Both the position numbers and the translations under genes were made by a program. Positions 24,285 to 32,997 of a DNA stretch of 51,018 bases are shown here, in pieces (position 1 is the stretch's first letter; each line of letters starts with the position of its first letter). The notes under the pieces were generated by a model that saw only the letters and a program-made list of their open reading frames with translations, ran no database searches and was not told where the DNA came from. Source of the DNA: an uncultured Corynebacterium sp. (GTDB lineage Bacteria > Actinomycetota > Actinomycetes > Mycobacteriales > Mycobacteriaceae); contig CAMIPB010000018.1 in NCBI GenBank assembly GCA_946223355.1, positions 1 to 51,018 of the forward strand. Reading direction: 5' to 3'.

Positions 24285-27164
24285 ATGTCCATGACTACCG
24301 CTACCCCACACAGCATTGACTATCGCGGCTGCTTCGAGCACGCGGTGAGCCACCAGGAGCAGATTAAGACGGACCTGGTCTACCGCGCGGCGTATGGCTC
24401 GAACACCTCGCACTATGACTACACCCCAGCTGCGGCTATCATCGCCCAGTCCGCGCAAGAGGTGGCGCAAATCTTTGCCGCAGCTAACCGCAACAACATT
24501 CCGGTGACGCTACGTGCGGGTGGCTCGTCACTATCCGGCCAGGCGGCCAGCGAGGGCGTCATCGTGGACGTGCGCAAGCATTTTAAGGACATGGAAATTC
24601 TGGATGAAGGCAAGCGCGTACGCGTCCAGCCGGGCCTGACCATCGACGACGTCAACATGCGACTCGCGCTCTACGGATACAAGCTCGGCCCAGATCCAGC
24701 GTCCACGTCGATTGCGACCGTCGGCGGAGTCATTGCCAACAACTCCTCCGGCATGGCGTGTGGCACTGAGTTCAACTCCTACAAAACCTTAGAGTCGCTC
24801 ACCTTCGTCTTGCCATCGGGCACCATAATCAACTCTGCTGACCCAGACGCCGATGCACAGTTCGCCCAGCAGGAGCCAGCGCTCGTCGACAAGCTCCAAC
24901 AGCTCACCCGGCGCGTGCGTTCCAACCCCGAGTCAGTGGAGATCATCAAACGCCATTTCTCCATCAAAAACTCGATTGGCTACACGCTCAACTCCTTCCT
25001 GGACTTCGATTCCCCGGTAGAGCAGTTTATTCACTTACTTGTCGGCTCGGAGGGAACGCTCGCGTTCATCGCGGAGGCCGTGTTCCGCACGCTGCCTATC
25101 CGCCAGTTCGCTACTACCGCGATGGCCGTGTTCTCCAACCTCACGGCCGCCACCGACGCCCTCCCAGCGCTCAAGCAGTCCGGCACAGCCACCCTGGAGC
25201 TTCTCGACGACAAGTCCATCATCGAGGGGCAAAAGATCCCGGGCACCCCAGAAGAAATTCACGGCTTTTCCCCCGACGGTCAGACCGGACTCATCATTGA
25301 GTACCACACTGATAACCAGGAAGAACTCAAAGCACTCGAGCAGACTGGCCTGGATATCCTGGGTCAGCACGACTTGTTCACCCCGGCGTCGTTCTTTACG
25401 GACGAGACCCGACGTGCAGCTGCGTGGAAGTTCCGTAAGTCGCTTTACCCCATCATGGCAGAATCACGCCCCACGGGCACGATGGCGTTGATTGAGGATA
25501 TCGCGGTGCCAGTGCAGAAACTCACTGGAGCCGTTAACGATATGGGCGAGCTTTTCCGCAAATACAACTACCGCGACGCACTCATCCTGGGCCATGCGGG
25601 CGACGGCAACCTGCACTTCACCATGACCGATGATTTCTATGGTGACGCCAACTTGAAGCGTTATGAGGACTTCACTGATGATTTGGTGGATCTGGTGCTG
25701 GGCTACCACGGCAATCTCAAGGCCGAGCACGGCACCGGCCGTGTCATGGCTCCTTTCGTGCGCCGCCAGTACGGCGACGAGCTCTACAAAGTCGCGCGTG
25801 AGCTGAAGTTCACCGTGGATCCGAATAACTGGATGAACCCGGACGTCATCATCACTGATGATCCGAAGGTGCACATCAAAAACTTGAAACACCCGGAGCA
25901 AGTCGAAGATGAGATTGATTCCTGCGTGGAGTGCGGTTTCTGTGAGGCCGTGTGCCCGTCGCGTGATCTGACGCTGACTCCGCGCCAACGCATCGTTGTG
26001 CGCCGCTACCGTGCTAACGCCCTGGCCAAGGGTGACATGGATGCGGTTAAAGAGATTGACGATAACTACGTCTACCCCGGCATTCAGACGTGTGCCGTGG
26101 ATTCCATGTGTGCCACCGCCTGCCCAGTCAACATTGATACTGGCAAGTTCATCAAGTCCCTGCGCAAGGAAAACAACAACGCCGCCACCCAGGCCGCGTG
26201 GGATACCGCGGCGAAGAATTGGGGTGCTACCACCAAGGTTGCTGCCCGCGCTCTCGACGTCGCCAAGGCCCTGCCCCATCAGCTCACCCACGGCGTTACC
26301 GGCATCGGCCGCGTGGTCATCGGCAAGGATACCCTCCCGCTGTACACCAAGGATCTCCCCCGCGGCGGCACCGCCCGCGCCAAGCTCTCCGGTAAAAATT
26401 CCCTTCCGCAGATCGTCGGCGCCCCGGATGGCACGCTCGCCGGCATCTACCTGCCTGCGTGTGTAAGCACCATGTTCGGCCCGGCCAAGGGCGGCGACGG
26501 CGCCCCGCAGGCTTTCATTGACCTGCTCGCCAAAGCAGGCCTCAAGCTCATCGTCCCCGCCGGCATCGATTCCTTATGCTGCGGCACCCCGTGGTCATCT
26601 AAAGGTCTCAGTCAGGGCCACGACACGATGGCCGCCAAGGTCATCGCGGCTATCGACGCCACCTTGGACCAGCATCCGGAACTTGCTGGCCTGACGGTTA
26701 TCTCCGACGCATCCAGCTGCACCGACGGCTTCGCAGACATCCTCGCGGCACACACGCCTAAGCTTTCCGACGCCCCCGTGACCGTCACCGATTCCGTCCA
26801 GTTCGCCGCCGAGCAGCTCCTACCCAAGCTCACCATCACCACGAAGCTGGATTCCATCGCCTTGCACCCCACGTGCTCGTCCACACAGATGGGCATCAAC
26901 GGCCACTTGAAAACCCTGGCCAAGGCCTGCGCACATGAGGTGCACACCCCGCAGGAGTGGCACTGCTGTGGCTTCGCGGGTGATCGCGGCATGCTCCACC
27001 CGGAGCTCACCGCATCCTCCACCGCCACCGAAGCCGCCGAGGTCAAGGCCATCAATGCTGACGGCCACGCATCCTGTAACCGCACCTGCGAGATCGGGCT
27101 CACCCGCGCCACCGGTAAGCCCTACCGGCACGTGCTGGAATACCTCGCCCAGGCAGTGCGCTAG
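24285..27164 (+). CDS. FAD-binding and Fe-S oxidoreductase (D-2-hydroxyacid dehydrogenase type)
   Basis: Large 959-residue flavoprotein fusing a FAD-binding-4 domain (GGSSLSGQAASEGVIVDV; GGVIANNSSGMACG, residues about 75-160) and a FAD-oxidase C domain (GHAGDGNLHFTM; AEHGTGRVMAPFVRR). Two ferredoxin-type clusters (CVECGFCEAVCPSR about residue 545; CAVDSMCATACPVN about 605) and two CCG domains (LCCGTPW; HCCGFAGDRG) complete it. Such GlcD-GlpC-like fusions oxidise D-2-hydroxyacids (D-lactate or D-2-hydroxyglutarate) and pass electrons to quinone. The exact substrate cannot be read from sequence. ATG 24285 is chosen; a second ATG lies at 24291. It diverges from clpC. Confidence 0.88.
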   Translation: MSMTTATPHSIDYRGCFEHAVSHQEQIKTDLVYRAAYGSNTSHYDYTPAAAIIAQSAQEVAQIFAAANRNNIPVTLRAGGSSLSGQAASEGVIVDVRKHFKDMEILDEGKRVRVQPGLTIDDVNMRLALYGYKLGPDPASTSIATVGGVIANNSSGMACGTEFNSYKTLESLTFVLPSGTIINSADPDADAQFAQQEPALVDKLQQLTRRVRSNPESVEIIKRHFSIKNSIGYTLNSFLDFDSPVEQFIHLLVGSEGTLAFIAEAVFRTLPIRQFATTAMAVFSNLTAATDALPALKQSGTATLELLDDKSIIEGQKIPGTPEEIHGFSPDGQTGLIIEYHTDNQEELKALEQTGLDILGQHDLFTPASFFTDETRRAAAWKFRKSLYPIMAESRPTGTMALIEDIAVPVQKLTGAVNDMGELFRKYNYRDALILGHAGDGNLHFTMTDDFYGDANLKRYEDFTDDLVDLVLGYHGNLKAEHGTGRVMAPFVRRQYGDELYKVARELKFTVDPNNWMNPDVIITDDPKVHIKNLKHPEQVEDEIDSCVECGFCEAVCPSRDLTLTPRQRIVVRRYRANALAKGDMDAVKEIDDNYVYPGIQTCAVDSMCATACPVNIDTGKFIKSLRKENNNAATQAAWDTAAKNWGATTKVAARALDVAKALPHQLTHGVTGIGRVVIGKDTLPLYTKDLPRGGTARAKLSGKNSLPQIVGAPDGTLAGIYLPACVSTMFGPAKGGDGAPQAFIDLLAKAGLKLIVPAGIDSLCCGTPWSSKGLSQGHDTMAAKVIAAIDATLDQHPELAGLTVISDASSCTDGFADILAAHTPKLSDAPVTVTDSVQFAAEQLLPKLTITTKLDSIALHPTCSSTQMGINGHLKTLAKACAHEVHTPQEWHCCGFAGDRGMLHPELTASSTATEAAEVKAINADGHASCNRTCEIGLTRATGKPYRHVLEYLAQAVR

Positions 27165-27201
27165 GCTGCCCGCCCCTGACGGCCCCACAATAATACGAGA
27201 A

Positions 27202-27408
27202 CTACTGCTGCAAAAACGCCAAAAACAAACCGATGCTTAAGTATTGCATTGCAGCATCCATTTTGGCGATTACATATTCAGGGCTTACCATGCTGGATCC
27301 TTCGGACAGCTTTCTCAAGTTGTACAAACCATTCATAGCTCCGATGACGTTGCCGATTGACGCAAGCACCAGAAACACTGAAAACTTCATCGATGAATGT
27401 GATGGCAT
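27202..27408 (-). CDS. small two-helix membrane protein
   Basis: 68-residue protein; I do not recognise a family. ATG 27408 has a good ribosome site AGAGGGGAAC a few bases upstream, so I accept it as a gene. Two hydrophobic segments (about residues 8-28, SVFLVLASIGNVIGAMNGLY, and 50-66, MQYLSIGLFLAFL) flank a polar loop. It stops 37 nt from the convergent dehydrogenase gene and sits at the border of the AT-richer islet. The opposite strand is also open here but has no ribosome site. Confidence 0.6.
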   Translation of the reverse strand: MPSHSSMKFSVFLVLASIGNVIGAMNGLYNLRKLSEGSSMVSPEYVIAKMDAAMQYLSIGLFLAFLQQ

Positions 27409-27574
27409 TGTTCCCCTCTGAATGGCTCAAAAAGGCCAATACGAAGGTAGTTGACAGGCTACGTTCGTACTAACTTGGATTTCAATTGTGAATAGATAGT
27501 GACCTGACGTTATGAATTTTATACCCTTAAATAAGACGCCATCCGTTTTCAATAGGTAACATTAGATCCACCTA

Positions 27575-27580
27575 TACAAT
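27575..27580 (+). promoter_or_regulatory. -10 box of the islet secreted-protein gene
   Basis: TACAAT (inside TATACAAT) lies about 38 nt upstream of ATG 27619. No clear -35 is seen. The region 27409-27574 is AT-rich and shows no further gene. Confidence 0.4.
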
Positions 27581-27618
27581 AGACTTTGACAGCGGTGGCG
27601 CCCCAAGAAAGGAACCAA

Positions 27619-28557
27619 ATGCACTTATCCCAAAAGTTTTTAGCCAACATGGCCGTCCTAGCTCTACTCACCCCAAATGTTGCGATCGCACAAGGGCAGC
27701 CCCCGGAATTAACTTCCGAAATCGCGTTGAAAAAGATCATTGAGTTTGAGAAAGAAGGGGTTCAAAGCATTGCCCATGTTAAACAACAAGAGAGTGGAAG
27801 TACACAGCATCAAGAAGACATCAATGAGAACGGCATTACATTCAGTCTAAATGAATCTGAAACCGCCACGCTATCTGCACCTGAGGCACCCGGTCCTTTT
27901 AAGGAGATATTCTTCGACGGAGAGTTATGGACCATGGATAATCAAACTATCTACAGGGACATCAATAGCGGAGCAGCCGCATACAGAATACTTAAAGAGG
28001 ATGAAAGTAGCGCAGAGTGGGAATTAGACCTGCCAGAAGGGGTATTCGCTCATATTAATGAAAACGGTGAGGTTGAATTCAGGAACGAAACAAAAGGTCT
28101 AACGGTGAGGTACGGCACCATCTTCGAAAAGCCCTGGGCAATTGATACAACGGGAAGCAAAGTTTCAACCTGGTACGAATTGCACAACAATGGCAAGCTA
28201 GTTCAACACGTCGATCGGAGCAAAGCACGAGGCGACATCATTATGGATCCTAAAATTTCTTACGGGCGCGGTGTTTATCTAAATGCTTGGGGAAAGGAAA
28301 TGCGACTGGTCCACCAGGCTGCAGTAGGTGCTACGAATGCAGCTTTTCTAGCAACCTGTGCGGTGGATAAATTGCCATCAGCTTTGAAACTCATCGCCGC
28401 TCCACTATGCATGATCGGTGGAGTAAATGCCTTAGATATCGTCAATGCAGTTAAGTCAGTGCCACGTTACATTCCTGGTACCTGCTATCAGATCAAAGTA
28501 ATCAGGTACAAGCAAGGAACGCGCCCACGCCCTGTCGGCGCACATGAATGTTCATAA
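27619..28557 (+). CDS. secreted modular protein with C-terminal four-cysteine domain
   Basis: 312-residue exported protein of unknown function. ATG 27619 has AAAGGAACC upstream; the signal peptide runs to about VAIAQG (residue 25). A middle region ends with KPWAIDTTGSKVSTWYEL...GKLVQHVD...DP (residues 171-211). This resembles the PWA-x-D-x-x-G-x-x-V-x-T-x-Y...ADP segment found in many secreted actinobacterial proteins before variable C-terminal modules (recalled, not searched). The last about 100 residues begin YGRGVYLNAWGKEM, contain a hydrophobic stretch and hold all four cysteines (247, 264, 289, 311). It is AT-richer than its neighbours and coupled to a small membrane protein gene. Confidence 0.75.
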   Translation: MHLSQKFLANMAVLALLTPNVAIAQGQPPELTSEIALKKIIEFEKEGVQSIAHVKQQESGSTQHQEDINENGITFSLNESETATLSAPEAPGPFKEIFFDGELWTMDNQTIYRDINSGAAAYRILKEDESSAEWELDLPEGVFAHINENGEVEFRNETKGLTVRYGTIFEKPWAIDTTGSKVSTWYELHNNGKLVQHVDRSKARGDIIMDPKISYGRGVYLNAWGKEMRLVHQAAVGATNAAFLATCAVDKLPSALKLIAAPLCMIGGVNALDIVNAVKSVPRYIPGTCYQIKVIRYKQGTRPRPVGAHECS

Positions 28558-28756
28558 ATCGGTAGTGAGAAATGCAATGAAGTATAGTTCCAAAATTTCC
28601 TGGATAATCTTCGTACTATTCATTATTGCCCTAGGCTTAGTCCTTGGACTGAAATTCGGTGTTGATACATGGGCACGAACAGTGCTTGCGCTTATCCTTC
28701 TCTGTATCTGGACTTTGGTTGATTTTCTTCTTCGAAAACATACCGAAGACAGATAG
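28544..28756 (+). CDS. small two-helix membrane protein coupled to the secreted protein
   Basis: 70 residues from ATG 28544, which overlaps the upstream stop by 14 nt; ATG 28577 (59 residues) is an alternative start. Two hydrophobic helices (ISWIIFVLFIIALGLVLGL and TVLALILLCIWTLVDFLL) are followed by a short charged tail RKHTEDR. The overlap implies coupled translation with the secreted protein. A role as its immunity or membrane partner is inference from arrangement only. Confidence 0.65.
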   Translation: MNVHKSVVRNAMKYSSKISWIIFVLFIIALGLVLGLKFGVDTWARTVLALILLCIWTLVDFLLRKHTEDR

Positions 28757-28859
28757 ATCACAGTCTGTTCATTGCTCCTGCAAAACTCCCTTTTGAAAGC
28801 ATTCTTACTCCAACCTCAATTAATCCCTTAAGAATCAACTTTGTTCTATAGAACCCCCT

Positions 28860-30284
28860 TTAGTGCGCGTCTGAGTCATTAGTCATGCGCTCGACCATAG
28901 GCGTGAGCAGCGCAGCGACCACTGCAAGTGCGCCGCCGAGCAGGAACGCCCAGCTTGCACCCTGCGCGGTGGCGGCGGCATCGGTTAGCCCATTAGCCTT
29001 ACCCACGTTGGTGCCCTGGGTGAGCATCACAATGAGCAGCGCAGTACCGGCAGCACCGGCCAATTGCTGCAGGGTGGTCATGATGGCCGAGCCGTGGGAG
29101 TAGAGCTCCTGCGGCAAGGAAGACAACGAGGTGGTCATCAGCGGAGTCATCATGCACGCCACGGACACCGCGAACACGATGTGTGTGGCCACGACCTGCC
29201 AGATTGGCGAGTTCTCATTCAGCATGGATAGGCCGAAGATCGCCAGTGTCATCACAATCGCGCCAGGGATCATCAGCGGGCGTGGGCCCACCGCGTCAAA
29301 GATGCGGCCGATAAACGGCGACAGCAATCCTTGGAGCAAGCCACCCGGCATGACCACCAGACCGGTGAGCATAGCCGTCGCGCCCAACGACGTCTGCAGG
29401 TAAATAGGCAGCACGGTAACAGAGCCGAGCAGAAGACCCATGGACAGCAACATGATGGCCACCGCGATGGTGTAGTTGCGGATCGTAAATGGACGCAGAT
29501 CCAACAGTGCGCGGCCTTCCTTGGCCAGCTTCAACTGACGGCGAGAAAACACAGCCAAGCAGACAACACCCACGATGGTCGCGATAATCGGCGCAGTCGC
29601 ATTACCGTGCAGCATCTGCTCAATCGAGGACAAACCGTAGACCAAGCCACCAAACGCTAGCGCGGACAACACAACGGAAGGCACATCCAGCGGGGTCTCG
29701 CGTGTTTCGCCGACATTGGGCAGCTTCCAGATTCCGGCCAGCAAGATGAGAACAGCTAACGGCACCATGAACCAGAAGATGGCGTGCCAAGAGAAGTTGT
29801 CCAAAATCGCACCACCCACTGTTGGACCCAGCGCTGGTGCTACGGAAATCACCACGGAAATAATGCCCATTATCGTTCCGCGGCGTTGTGCTGGCACCAG
29901 CGTCATAGTCACGGTCATCAACAGTGGAATGACCAACGCAGTACCGGATGCCTGCACAACGCGACCGGCGAGCAGAATGATAAACGCGGGTGCCAACGCT
30001 GCGAGCACAGTTCCGGCGATAAACAGTGCCACCGCTGCCACGAAGATCTGGCGCGTTGTAAAGCGCTCAATCAAGAAACCGGTGGTCGGGATAACCACTG
30101 CCATGGTGAGCATGAAGCCAGTGGTCAGCCACTGCGCGGAGGTTGCCGGGATACCGAAGTCCCCCATCACCGCCGGCAGCGCTACGGACAGCGACGTCTC
30201 ATTCAAAATCATGATCGTCGCCGCCGCCACGAGCACCGTCAGGCTCATCGTCACTTCTGGGCCCATCTTCTTTTCTTCAGCCAT
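28860..30284 (-). CDS. MFS exporter, DHA2 (EmrB/QacA) family
   Basis: Drug:H+ antiporter-like protein of 474 residues with about 14 hydrophobic segments. The DHA2 marks LNETSLSVALPAVMGDFG (helix 1), QWLTTGFMLTMAVVIPTTGF (helix 2), and GRVVQASGTALVIPLLMT (motif C side) are visible. ATG 30284 has GAGG upstream; in-frame codons further upstream lack a better site. The upstream region carries nested inverted repeats that could bind a local regulator, but no regulator gene adjoins it. The substrate is unknown. Confidence 0.9.
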   Translation of the reverse strand: MAEEKKMGPEVTMSLTVLVAAATIMILNETSLSVALPAVMGDFGIPATSAQWLTTGFMLTMAVVIPTTGFLIERFTTRQIFVAAVALFIAGTVLAALAPAFIILLAGRVVQASGTALVIPLLMTVTMTLVPAQRRGTIMGIISVVISVAPALGPTVGGAILDNFSWHAIFWFMVPLAVLILLAGIWKLPNVGETRETPLDVPSVVLSALAFGGLVYGLSSIEQMLHGNATAPIIATIVGVVCLAVFSRRQLKLAKEGRALLDLRPFTIRNYTIAVAIMLLSMGLLLGSVTVLPIYLQTSLGATAMLTGLVVMPGGLLQGLLSPFIGRIFDAVGPRPLMIPGAIVMTLAIFGLSMLNENSPIWQVVATHIVFAVSVACMMTPLMTTSLSSLPQELYSHGSAIMTTLQQLAGAAGTALLIVMLTQGTNVGKANGLTDAAATAQGASWAFLLGGALAVVAALLTPMVERMTNDSDAH

Positions 30285-30309
30285 ACCCTGGCCTCGCTTT
30301 CGCGTAATT

Positions 30310-30348
30310 CTCTTAACTTTATGTAGTTGTCGGGTCAACCGTTAAGAG
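30310..30348. promoter_or_regulatory. inverted repeats upstream of the MFS gene
   Basis: CTCTTAAC (30310-30317) and GTTAAGAG (30341-30348) are exact inverted repeats, and a smaller GTTG...CAAC pair lies between them. The position 25-65 nt upstream of the MFS start suits an operator. Confidence 0.35.
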
Positions 30349-30451
30349 ACTACGCTTATTCCTCTTACTAAGTAAGTCGTGCGCAAATACACTGGTCAAC
30401 CACTCAGTGGCTCACCTCATAATCGCGCACCTTGTTCTTAGTTCATGCCCC

Positions 30452-31039
30452 CTATTTCATATCCTCCGGCTTACACTTTGGCACCACTCCCGTAAACGCA
30501 TTAGGCATCCCCAGCTTCACCAGCGCATTAATGTCATAACACGGTGCCATCATGCCCGTAGATTGACGACCTGCCGGCTCCACCTTCTGCCACTTTCCAT
30601 CAACTGCCTGGAACAACAGCACCTGGTCCGTGTGCGCTCGCCCACCTGTCGCCCACATTCCAGTGCAGTGTTTCACCATGGTCACATCTCCGCCTGAAGC
30701 CTCCGCGAAAGCCTCCGGCGTGCAATCTCCACCACCCAAAGTTGGACTAGTTGGCTGCGGCTTAGCCCCACCAGTCTTAGTACTTGGAGCCGATTCAGGA
30801 ACCTCAGTAGTTTCTGTACTGCCCACCCGCGAAGCTTTCGCGCCTGTTTCCACATCCTCACTCGCTTCGCTGGCACCAGAACTTGGCGTTGTCGCAGAGT
30901 TCACCGCGCTCGAATCTGGTGCCTGTTCGGTGGATGTTGCCGGTACTGAATCAATGTCTTGGGCGCATCCAGTAAGTGTTGCGGCAGTAATAGCGGTTGC
31001 GGAAATAACAATGGCGGGTAGCTTGTGTGTGTTTCGCAT
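30452..31039 (-). CDS. lipoprotein with Ser/Thr/Ala-rich linker
   Basis: 195-residue protein with a signal peptide and lipobox LTGC (Cys about residue 25). A low-complexity linker (about residues 30-100, Ser/Thr/Ala/Glu) leads to a compact C-terminal domain with cysteines in GGDCTPEAF, KHCTGMWA, APCYDI and PKCKPED, suggesting two disulfides. The domain (TDQVLLFQAVDGKWQKVEP) resembles other small corynebacterial cell-wall proteins, but I cannot name a family. CATAGT 6 nt before ATG 31039 suggests a short or absent leader. Confidence 0.8.
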   Translation of the reverse strand: MRNTHKLPAIVISATAITAATLTGCAQDIDSVPATSTEQAPDSSAVNSATTPSSGASEASEDVETGAKASRVGSTETTEVPESAPSTKTGGAKPQPTSPTLGGGDCTPEAFAEASGGDVTMVKHCTGMWATGGRAHTDQVLLFQAVDGKWQKVEPAGRQSTGMMAPCYDINALVKLGMPNAFTGVVPKCKPEDMK

Positions 31040-31078
31040 GAATCCACTATGCGCTACCTCACCGGCTTCCCGCCTTAG

Positions 31079-31103
31079 CTAATCGGTAATTGTTACCGAT
31101 TAG
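31079..31103. promoter_or_regulatory. 25-bp perfect palindrome between lysS and the lipoprotein gene
   Basis: CTAATCGGTAA and TTACCGATTAG flank TTG. There is no T tract on either strand, so an operator is likelier than a terminator. It lies 40 nt upstream of the lipoprotein start codon. Confidence 0.5.
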
Positions 31104-31220
31104 TTGTTACACCTTAATGTTTTCAGCGTTGGCATCGCCGACCGCGTTAATTCTGGCCGAAAAGCTAGACCAAAACAAAACAAGTGTTGAGAGGCCTTCA
31201 CGGGCCTCATTAATCTCCGC

Positions 31221-32813
31221 CTAGTTTTGCTCAGGCTTGACCATTGGGAACAGGACAGTCTCACGAATGCCAAGGCCAGTAAGCGCCATGAGGAGGCGAT
31301 CCACGCCCATGCCGTTACCGGAGGTAGGAGGCATGCCCTGCTCCATGGCGGCGAGGAAGTCCTCATCCAGGACCATAGCTTCGTCATCGCCGTTGGCGGC
31401 CAGGCGGGCCTGGTCCTCGAAGCGCTCGCGCTGGATAACAGGGTCAATGAGCTCAGAGTAACCCGTGGCCAGTTCGAAGCCGCGGACGTAGAGGTCCCAT
31501 TTCTCGGTCACGCCTGGCTTCTCGCGGTGATCGCGGGTGAGCGGAGAGGTCTCAACCGGGAAGTTCTTGACAAAGATTGGGCCGTAGAGCTGATCTTCGC
31601 AGAGGACTTCCCAGATTTCCTCGACGAGCTTGCCATGGCCCCAGCCGCCCTTTTCAGGAACTTTGAGGTCAATCGCTGCGGCGATTTCTTTGAGCTCCTC
31701 AACGGTGGAGTTGATGGTCACCTCAGGCTGACCAGGGAACTTGCGCTGCAAAGCCTCGTTGAGAGAATCGTACATGTCCAACTCAGGCCAGGTGTCGCCG
31801 CCGAGGTCGTACTCGGTGCCGTCGGCAAGCGTGACGGTGGTGGAACCGAAAACCTCACGCGCTACGGACTGAATGAGTTCGCGGATGAGGGTGGCACCAG
31901 TGTTGTAGTCGCCCCACGCCTCGTAGGTTTCCAACATGGCGAATTCTGGGGAGTGGGAAGAATCCACGCCCTCGTTGCGGAAGTTGCGGTTGACCTCGAA
32001 TACCTTGTCAATGCCGCCGACGACAGCGCGCTTAAGGTACAGCTCAGGCGCGATGCGCAGGTACAGGTCAATATCTAGTGCATTGGAATGCGTCATGAAC
32101 GGCCGCGCAGCAGCACCGCCGTGCAGCGTCTGCAACATTGGGGTCTCAATCTCATTGAAACCCTTAGATTCCAGGAAGTTGCGCAGAGCACGCATAACCT
32201 TGATGCGGGTCATGGCGTTCTTGCGGGCGTCCTCGCGGATGATGAGGTCGTTGTAGCGCTGGCGCACGCGGGTATCTTCCGCCATGTCAGCAAAGGAAAC
32301 AGGCAATGGGCGAACAGCTTTGGCGGCCATGGTCCACTTCTTCGCCATGATGGACAGCTCGCCACGGCGGGAAGAAATCACGCGACCAGTAACGGAGATG
32401 AAGTCACCAAGATCAACGTCAGCCTTCCAGCTAGCCATGCTCTCCTCGCCCACCTCAGCCAAGGAGAGCATGGCCTGAACCTGCGTACCGTCACCATCTT
32501 GGAGCGTCGCAAAGCAAAGCTTGCCAGTATTGCGCATGAAAATAAGGCGGCCAGCAATGGACTTAACGACGTCCGTTTCCTCACCCGGGGTCAGATAGGT
32601 TACGCCATCTTCCTTAGTGCCGTCGAAGTCCTCAGGCACTGCGACGAACTTCTCGCGCAGCTCCTTGAGCGAAAGATCACGAGGAACCTCCACAGGGTAA
32701 GCATCCTGCCCCCTTTCAATAAAGCGCTCGCGCTTCTCGCGGCGGATGCGCAGCTGCTCAGGCAGCTCAGTGGAAGGGTTAGTGGTTTCGTGGTTTTTCT
32801 TCTGCTCAGTCAC
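31221..32813 (-). CDS. lysS: lysyl-tRNA synthetase (class II)
   Basis: Charges tRNA-Lys. The 530 residues have an OB-fold anticodon-binding domain (GRLIFMRNTGKLCFATLQD about residues 88-106) and a class II core with motif 2 FRNEGVDSSHSPEFAMLE and motif 3 GNGMGVDRLLMALTG. The length is slightly above average owing to an N-terminal extension. GTG 32813 lies 7 nt after TACCCT (32821-32826), so a leaderless mRNA is predicted. lsr2, which stands beside lysS in mycobacteria, is not here. Confidence 0.96.
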   Translation of the reverse strand: MTEQKKNHETTNPSTELPEQLRIRREKRERFIERGQDAYPVEVPRDLSLKELREKFVAVPEDFDGTKEDGVTYLTPGEETDVVKSIAGRLIFMRNTGKLCFATLQDGDGTQVQAMLSLAEVGEESMASWKADVDLGDFISVTGRVISSRRGELSIMAKKWTMAAKAVRPLPVSFADMAEDTRVRQRYNDLIIREDARKNAMTRIKVMRALRNFLESKGFNEIETPMLQTLHGGAAARPFMTHSNALDIDLYLRIAPELYLKRAVVGGIDKVFEVNRNFRNEGVDSSHSPEFAMLETYEAWGDYNTGATLIRELIQSVAREVFGSTTVTLADGTEYDLGGDTWPELDMYDSLNEALQRKFPGQPEVTINSTVEELKEIAAAIDLKVPEKGGWGHGKLVEEIWEVLCEDQLYGPIFVKNFPVETSPLTRDHREKPGVTEKWDLYVRGFELATGYSELIDPVIQRERFEDQARLAANGDDEAMVLDEDFLAAMEQGMPPTSGNGMGVDRLLMALTGLGIRETVLFPMVKPEQN

Positions 32814-32820
32814 GCTTTAT

Positions 32821-32826
32821 AGGGTA
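32821..32826 (-). promoter_or_regulatory. -10 box of lysS (leaderless start)
   Basis: TACCCT on the minus strand, 7 nt before GTG 32813. Confidence 0.4.
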
Positions 32827-32997
32827 GCGGATAATGAGAGCGTGAGGTGAGAAGGGGCGGGTGGAAAAGGGGAGCGTCGGAAAGCAATGCCAGTTTACGG
32901 TTTGTTCAACTAAAGGTCACTTGAATGACGGTTGGGCGAAACATCAGGGCCCTAGCCTGAGTTGGTCCCAGAAGATCTACGTAATGGAGCAATCACT

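Noticed and set aside
25429..25441. Fourth copy of the REP-like palindrome (GTTCCGTAAG)
   Set aside because: Lies inside the dehydrogenase gene, has no inverted partner, and the codons read normally.
28260..28290. Class IIa bacteriocin motif (YGNGV) in YGRGVYLNAW
   Set aside because: The following Cys and pediocin-type core are absent; the protein is far longer. The similarity is short and probably chance.
32827..32997. PhoP/Pho-box direct repeats before the PhoX-like gene
   Set aside because: GTTCAAC and GTCACTTGAA look vaguely repeated, but spacing and sequence do not match a known corynebacterial PhoR site.
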